Source of the DNA: Euphorbia lathyris
Taxonomy: Eukaryota > Streptophyta > Magnoliopsida > Malpighiales > Euphorbiaceae
Assembly: GCF_963576675.1 (NCBI RefSeq)
Contig: NC_088917.1
Coordinates: forward strand, 13,854,001 to 13,918,000
Reading direction: 5' to 3'
DNA length: 64,000 nt
The position numbers were made by a program, and so were the translations under genes. Of the stretch, positions 60,901-64,000 are shown one piece after another. The number at the start of each line of letters is the position of its first letter. Position 1 is the stretch's first letter. The notes under the pieces are model-generated. The model saw only the letters and a list, made by a program, of their open reading frames with translations, did not search any database and was not told where the DNA came from.

Positions 60901-63900
60901 TATAACCTAGCAGACTCAAGTAAAAAGAGTGTGAAGCTCAAGCTTTTTTATCAGCTCAAACTTAACTAGACTCAATCAAGTAAAATTTCTTAGGTTCAAA
61001 CCTTACCTTCATACTATACTATAGACACTCAAATTTAATTTGACTCCACTGTTATAGATTCTTTTCCTATAAAATTCATTTCATAAGAAACCTCAAAATT
61101 ATTCAGTTTAACACGATTTCGGTATCGTATATATTTAGGATACAGAGTAGAGGTTATGAATTATTATTCAGAAAGAAATTAAATGTGAGACATATACAAA
61201 ATAATTACTTGATTAAGCACATTAGCTACTCCATTTGAGTTTTTTAATTATAGAACTTAGCTCAAACTTGATAAAACAATTGAATATTTTCATGTTGAGC
61301 TTGAGTATAGCTCACAAAATAAATAGACTCGTTTGGACTTCACTAAGTAGACATGCAGCTGAATGGAAGTGTAGGGAGTAGGATGGTTCTCTATCTTTTT
61401 GTGTGTAAATTCCTACCTTCAATTCATCCCGTTTGCGGGACTTCAATTGAGAGAGCTGTCCTTCTGCATCATGAAGACGATCCTGGAGCACTTTCTTCTC
61501 AGTTGTAAGCTTGGTAATTTCATCATCCCGTTCTGAGCGTAGCCATTCAAGTTGACTTTCAATTTCTTGCATTTGTTCAGAAAGTTCCTTCTTCTCTCGA
61601 GCAAAGCGATCCGATTCAGCTCTCATGTCAGACTGCCATCATCAGAGGTGTTAATAATCACCAAAGCTTTTGACATATGACAGCATTTGCCTAGATCAAT
61701 ATCAATTGAAATATATCAGGTACCTTAAGTCGACTGTTAGCAGCCTCTGAATCACTCAATTTTTGCGATAGAGTAGCTTTTTCTCGAACCATATTAGAAA
61801 CCTCTGCTTTCCTCTCTTCACGCATGCGAATAATATCATCCTCACTGGCACATAACTGGTGCCATAGAGCTGCCCGATCAACATTTGCAAGTTCAGCAAC
61901 TTCCCGCATCATGCTTAGAACAGGTTTAACTATTTCTTGCTCCTCACAAACCAAAATAACCAATATATCCAAATCCAAATCCAAATCACGACTGTTATCT
62001 GTCGTACTGGTGGCACGATCAACTAGTCGTTTTAGCATCCTCCCCCTGTATGACTCATCAGCATACCATTTGAACAATATTGTGTACAGCATCTTCACAA
62101 AACCCTTCACAATAGGATCTCTTGAAAGGGCCAATGTCTCTGCAAGGCCAAGAACAACATTAAAATCATCCCTTTGAATTCTCAGCTGTTCTGTGGCCTC
62201 ACCCTCTGTTCCACCATCAGGATGCTGAAAATTTTCAGCAATAAATCTAGCGTTGAAATTCAATCTCTGAGAGAGGCGCCGTTCCAACACCATGGCAACA
62301 GATTGAGCTGCAACTGCCCCTCGAGCTACAGCTCTCTCAAATGTTTGAGAAGCTTCAACGGCAAGACAAGGTATCGATAACATCTCAATCAGGATGTAAA
62401 TATCAGAAAAATGAGAATTAGCATGGAAGGCCTGTTCATCCATCATATGCAGCTTTTCAGGAGTATGTCCATTTTCACCAAACAAGAAAAGACCACAACG
62501 CAATGCTGGATTATCATCTCCAAAATCATCATCACATTCTATATCTCTAAGTATGGTTTCAGCAACATCTCCCCAACTATTTACAGTTTTGCTCAAAAAT
62601 TCAAGGACACAAGGAGACACCTCAGCACCCAAACTTTTTAGCCTAACTCGAACAGATCTGACCTGAAAGCGAAATAAAGAATGCCACTTATGCATAAAGG
62701 AAACAAACAATAGAATAAGAATTTGAGAAAGAAATATTTACTGCTTCTGGAAGATGCTGGCACTGCGATGCAGCTTTAAATATAAAATCAATGGTTGCAG
62801 CAAGGGGTTCACTATTTGAGTCCGGCAAAAGCTCGAAAGATTGAAATAGAATACGTTCCCACACATCACTACCACATTCAAGTTGACTAAGAGCACCAAA
62901 AACCTGAGAGATAGAAACTATCATAACCATGCAATAGTATGTGAAGTAGCAAACAGTGAAGAAGAGCAAATGCAGATGTCATAAAAAATGAGGAAGATGC
63001 TGCAACTATTTAACATCAGTTACTTTTTTTCACAAGGTCCTGAAAGACACCTCAGTAAACAAATAGAACACTAAAGTAGAAGAACAAAAACTCATCCAAA
63101 CCACTTCTTCTGGGAGATATCTTACAGGTATCCGCAAATCAGGTTCTGCATCGGGCTTTTGAAGTCTTTCAATAAGTGCAGAAGCTGCAAGCGGATGCTC
63201 TGAATGCTCGACCAACTTGGGTACTAAAGCTACTAGGTCTGGCTGTAGATGCTTAGGAGCTTTATCCAATACTAAAGCAATCTTTTGCGCAGACTGAGGC
63301 CTTCGTCTCGGCTCAGGACAGCCTTGTGGAACAGCTCCATCAAGGGCTCTCAATGAGTTCACAATTAATCCTAATAGCTCCTCAGATTGCTCCGGCCATT
63401 TGGTCTGAAAATTCAATTTCCTAATAGTCAATACACAACAAAGAATTAAATCATGAAAAATAGCACTCATGCAGCAGGGGAAAATACCTTCGAGCGGAGG
63501 GATGCATTCTCAGGAGAGCCTCCAGCCATTGTTACTGGGGGATGAATAGGCAGTCCAGGAAGAGCTTTTCCATGCATTTCTATTCCATTTGCATCAGAGC
63601 TTTGAACAGCGGATGCACTAGTAGTTTCATCTACACCAGAATCCAACCTTTCATATACAGGAAATTGAGCAGATTCTGTTGCTCCACTTTCCCTGTCAGA
63701 TTCCAGTGGGCTGGCTGCACCACTGCCATCAGCTGAAGGTTTTGAGTTCACATCAGATGACTCATCATTGGAACCTCCTTCTGAAGGTTGACAACATTCA
63801 ACCATTATGTCTAAAAGCAAGTCTATAATTGCTTGCTGTAAAACTTTAACTCCCATCAACAGATTAATCAAGCTGGGTGAAGATTCATCCGGTTTTGTAG

Positions 63901-64000
63901 CCTTCTTTCCATCATTGCCACCAAGCTTGGTTGGAAGAAGTAAACGCTTTACTTTAGCAGGATCATCTAGATAGACACGTAGTCCAGTCAGAAAACCAGC
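57998..64000 (-). CDS. Large coiled-coil protein, probably MATH/TRAF-like (3' part, 906 aa seen)
   Basis: Partial: the 5' end lies beyond 64000. Exons on minus: 64000-63488, 63404-63126, 62903-62742, 62662-61724, 61632-61417, 60512-60252, 58348-57998. All junctions are phase 0 and GT-AG. The visible protein opens LRVYLDDPAKVKRLLLPTK and SLINLLMGVKVLQQAIIDLL. A Ser-rich acidic linker, helical repeats (ALIERLQKPDAEPDLRIP, FIFKAASQCQHLPEAVRSV), a long coiled coil (about residues 600-790) and a Pro/Gly-rich tail ending NGAVGPWFNHS follow. From memory this matches the C-terminal half of large plant proteins with N-terminal MATH (TRAF-like) domains, Arabidopsis At2g25320 type. The MATH domains themselves would be outside the window, so the family name is not proven here. 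No lesions seen. Confidence 0.7.
58705..59201. mobile_element. Foldback MITE in the last intron, copy 1
   Basis: Starts GGTTTAATGTATATTTACAC and ends with the complement-like GTGTAAATATGCATTAAGCC. Both arms contain repeated CACCTATAGTTGGCTTTAAA units (three or more on the left, inverted on the right). The centre has CTGTCATCTTTAACGG and its partner. 9-bp flanks ATAATCGTT and ATGATCATT match 7 of 9. Non-coding. Confidence 0.75.
59711..60181. mobile_element. Foldback MITE in the last intron, copy 2
   Basis: Same family as 58705-59201 in the same intron: ATTTAATGCATATTTACA at the left, GTGTAAATATGCATTAAGT at the right, the CACCTATAGTTGGCTTTAAA unit in both arms, and GATCTGTCATCTTTGACAG in the middle. 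Its ends lie about 75 bp from the exon at 60252. Confidence 0.75.
60513..61416. other. Intron between the two coiled-coil exons
   Basis: 904-bp intron of the minus-strand gene. AT-rich; 60920-61310 has scattered CTCAAGTT/AACTTGAG words suggestive of old repeat debris. No gene seen. Confidence 0.5.

Overview
The window is nuclear DNA from a flowering plant, most likely a eudicot. The evidence is intron-rich genes with GT-AG borders in an AT-rich background, a plant sucrose-phosphate synthase, plant GT47 glycosyltransferases, a nuclear copy of plastid DNA, and nested plant transposons. The plastid-derived infA is a wreck while its neighbours stay alignable. That fits a rosid-like plastome in which infA had already decayed, but this is inference.

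Layout. 1-2336: tandem, decayed fragments of a protein-kinase gene, interrupted by a gypsy-like scrap. 2480-5055: a broken L1-type LINE on the minus strand. 5056-8350: plastid DNA carrying rps8, infA, rpl36, rps11, rpoA and petD in plastid order. 9070-13988: sucrose-phosphate synthase, 13 exons, 1052 aa. 14.0-18.6 kb: repeats, MITEs and one unidentified GC-rich island. 18686-23056: a GT47 exostosin-family gene of 3 exons. 23.6-36 kb: an old Ty1/copia remnant split by a 1.1 kb foldback element and by a 9,966 bp Ty3/gypsy element. 37136-42708: a long inverted-repeat element carrying a LINE. 43387-44278: another long inverted-repeat element. 45370-50520: a second GT47 gene of 4 exons. 52766-56024: a full-length RTE-type LINE with one 999-codon ORF. 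57998-64000: the 3' part of a minus-strand gene for a large coiled-coil protein, probably a MATH/TRAF-like protein, running off the window edge.

How the host genes relate. Sucrose-phosphate synthase makes sucrose-6-phosphate in the cytosol. The two GT47 genes look like separated duplicates and should act in Golgi glycan synthesis. They share two intron positions and phases and are now about 22 kb apart because of transposon insertions. No operon-like or pathway cluster is evident.

The most interesting item is inside the gypsy element. Its sense gag-pol carries about four inactivating lesions. Downstream of pol, on the opposite strand, lies a complete 4-exon gene (34849 down to 32526) that splices in frame to 689 aa. 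Its N-terminal part resembles the putative gypsy-type transposon family, followed by a coiled coil and an acidic tail. Extra antisense ORFs are known in Tat-lineage elements, so the class is not new. The intact spliced structure beside a broken pol is still worth following.
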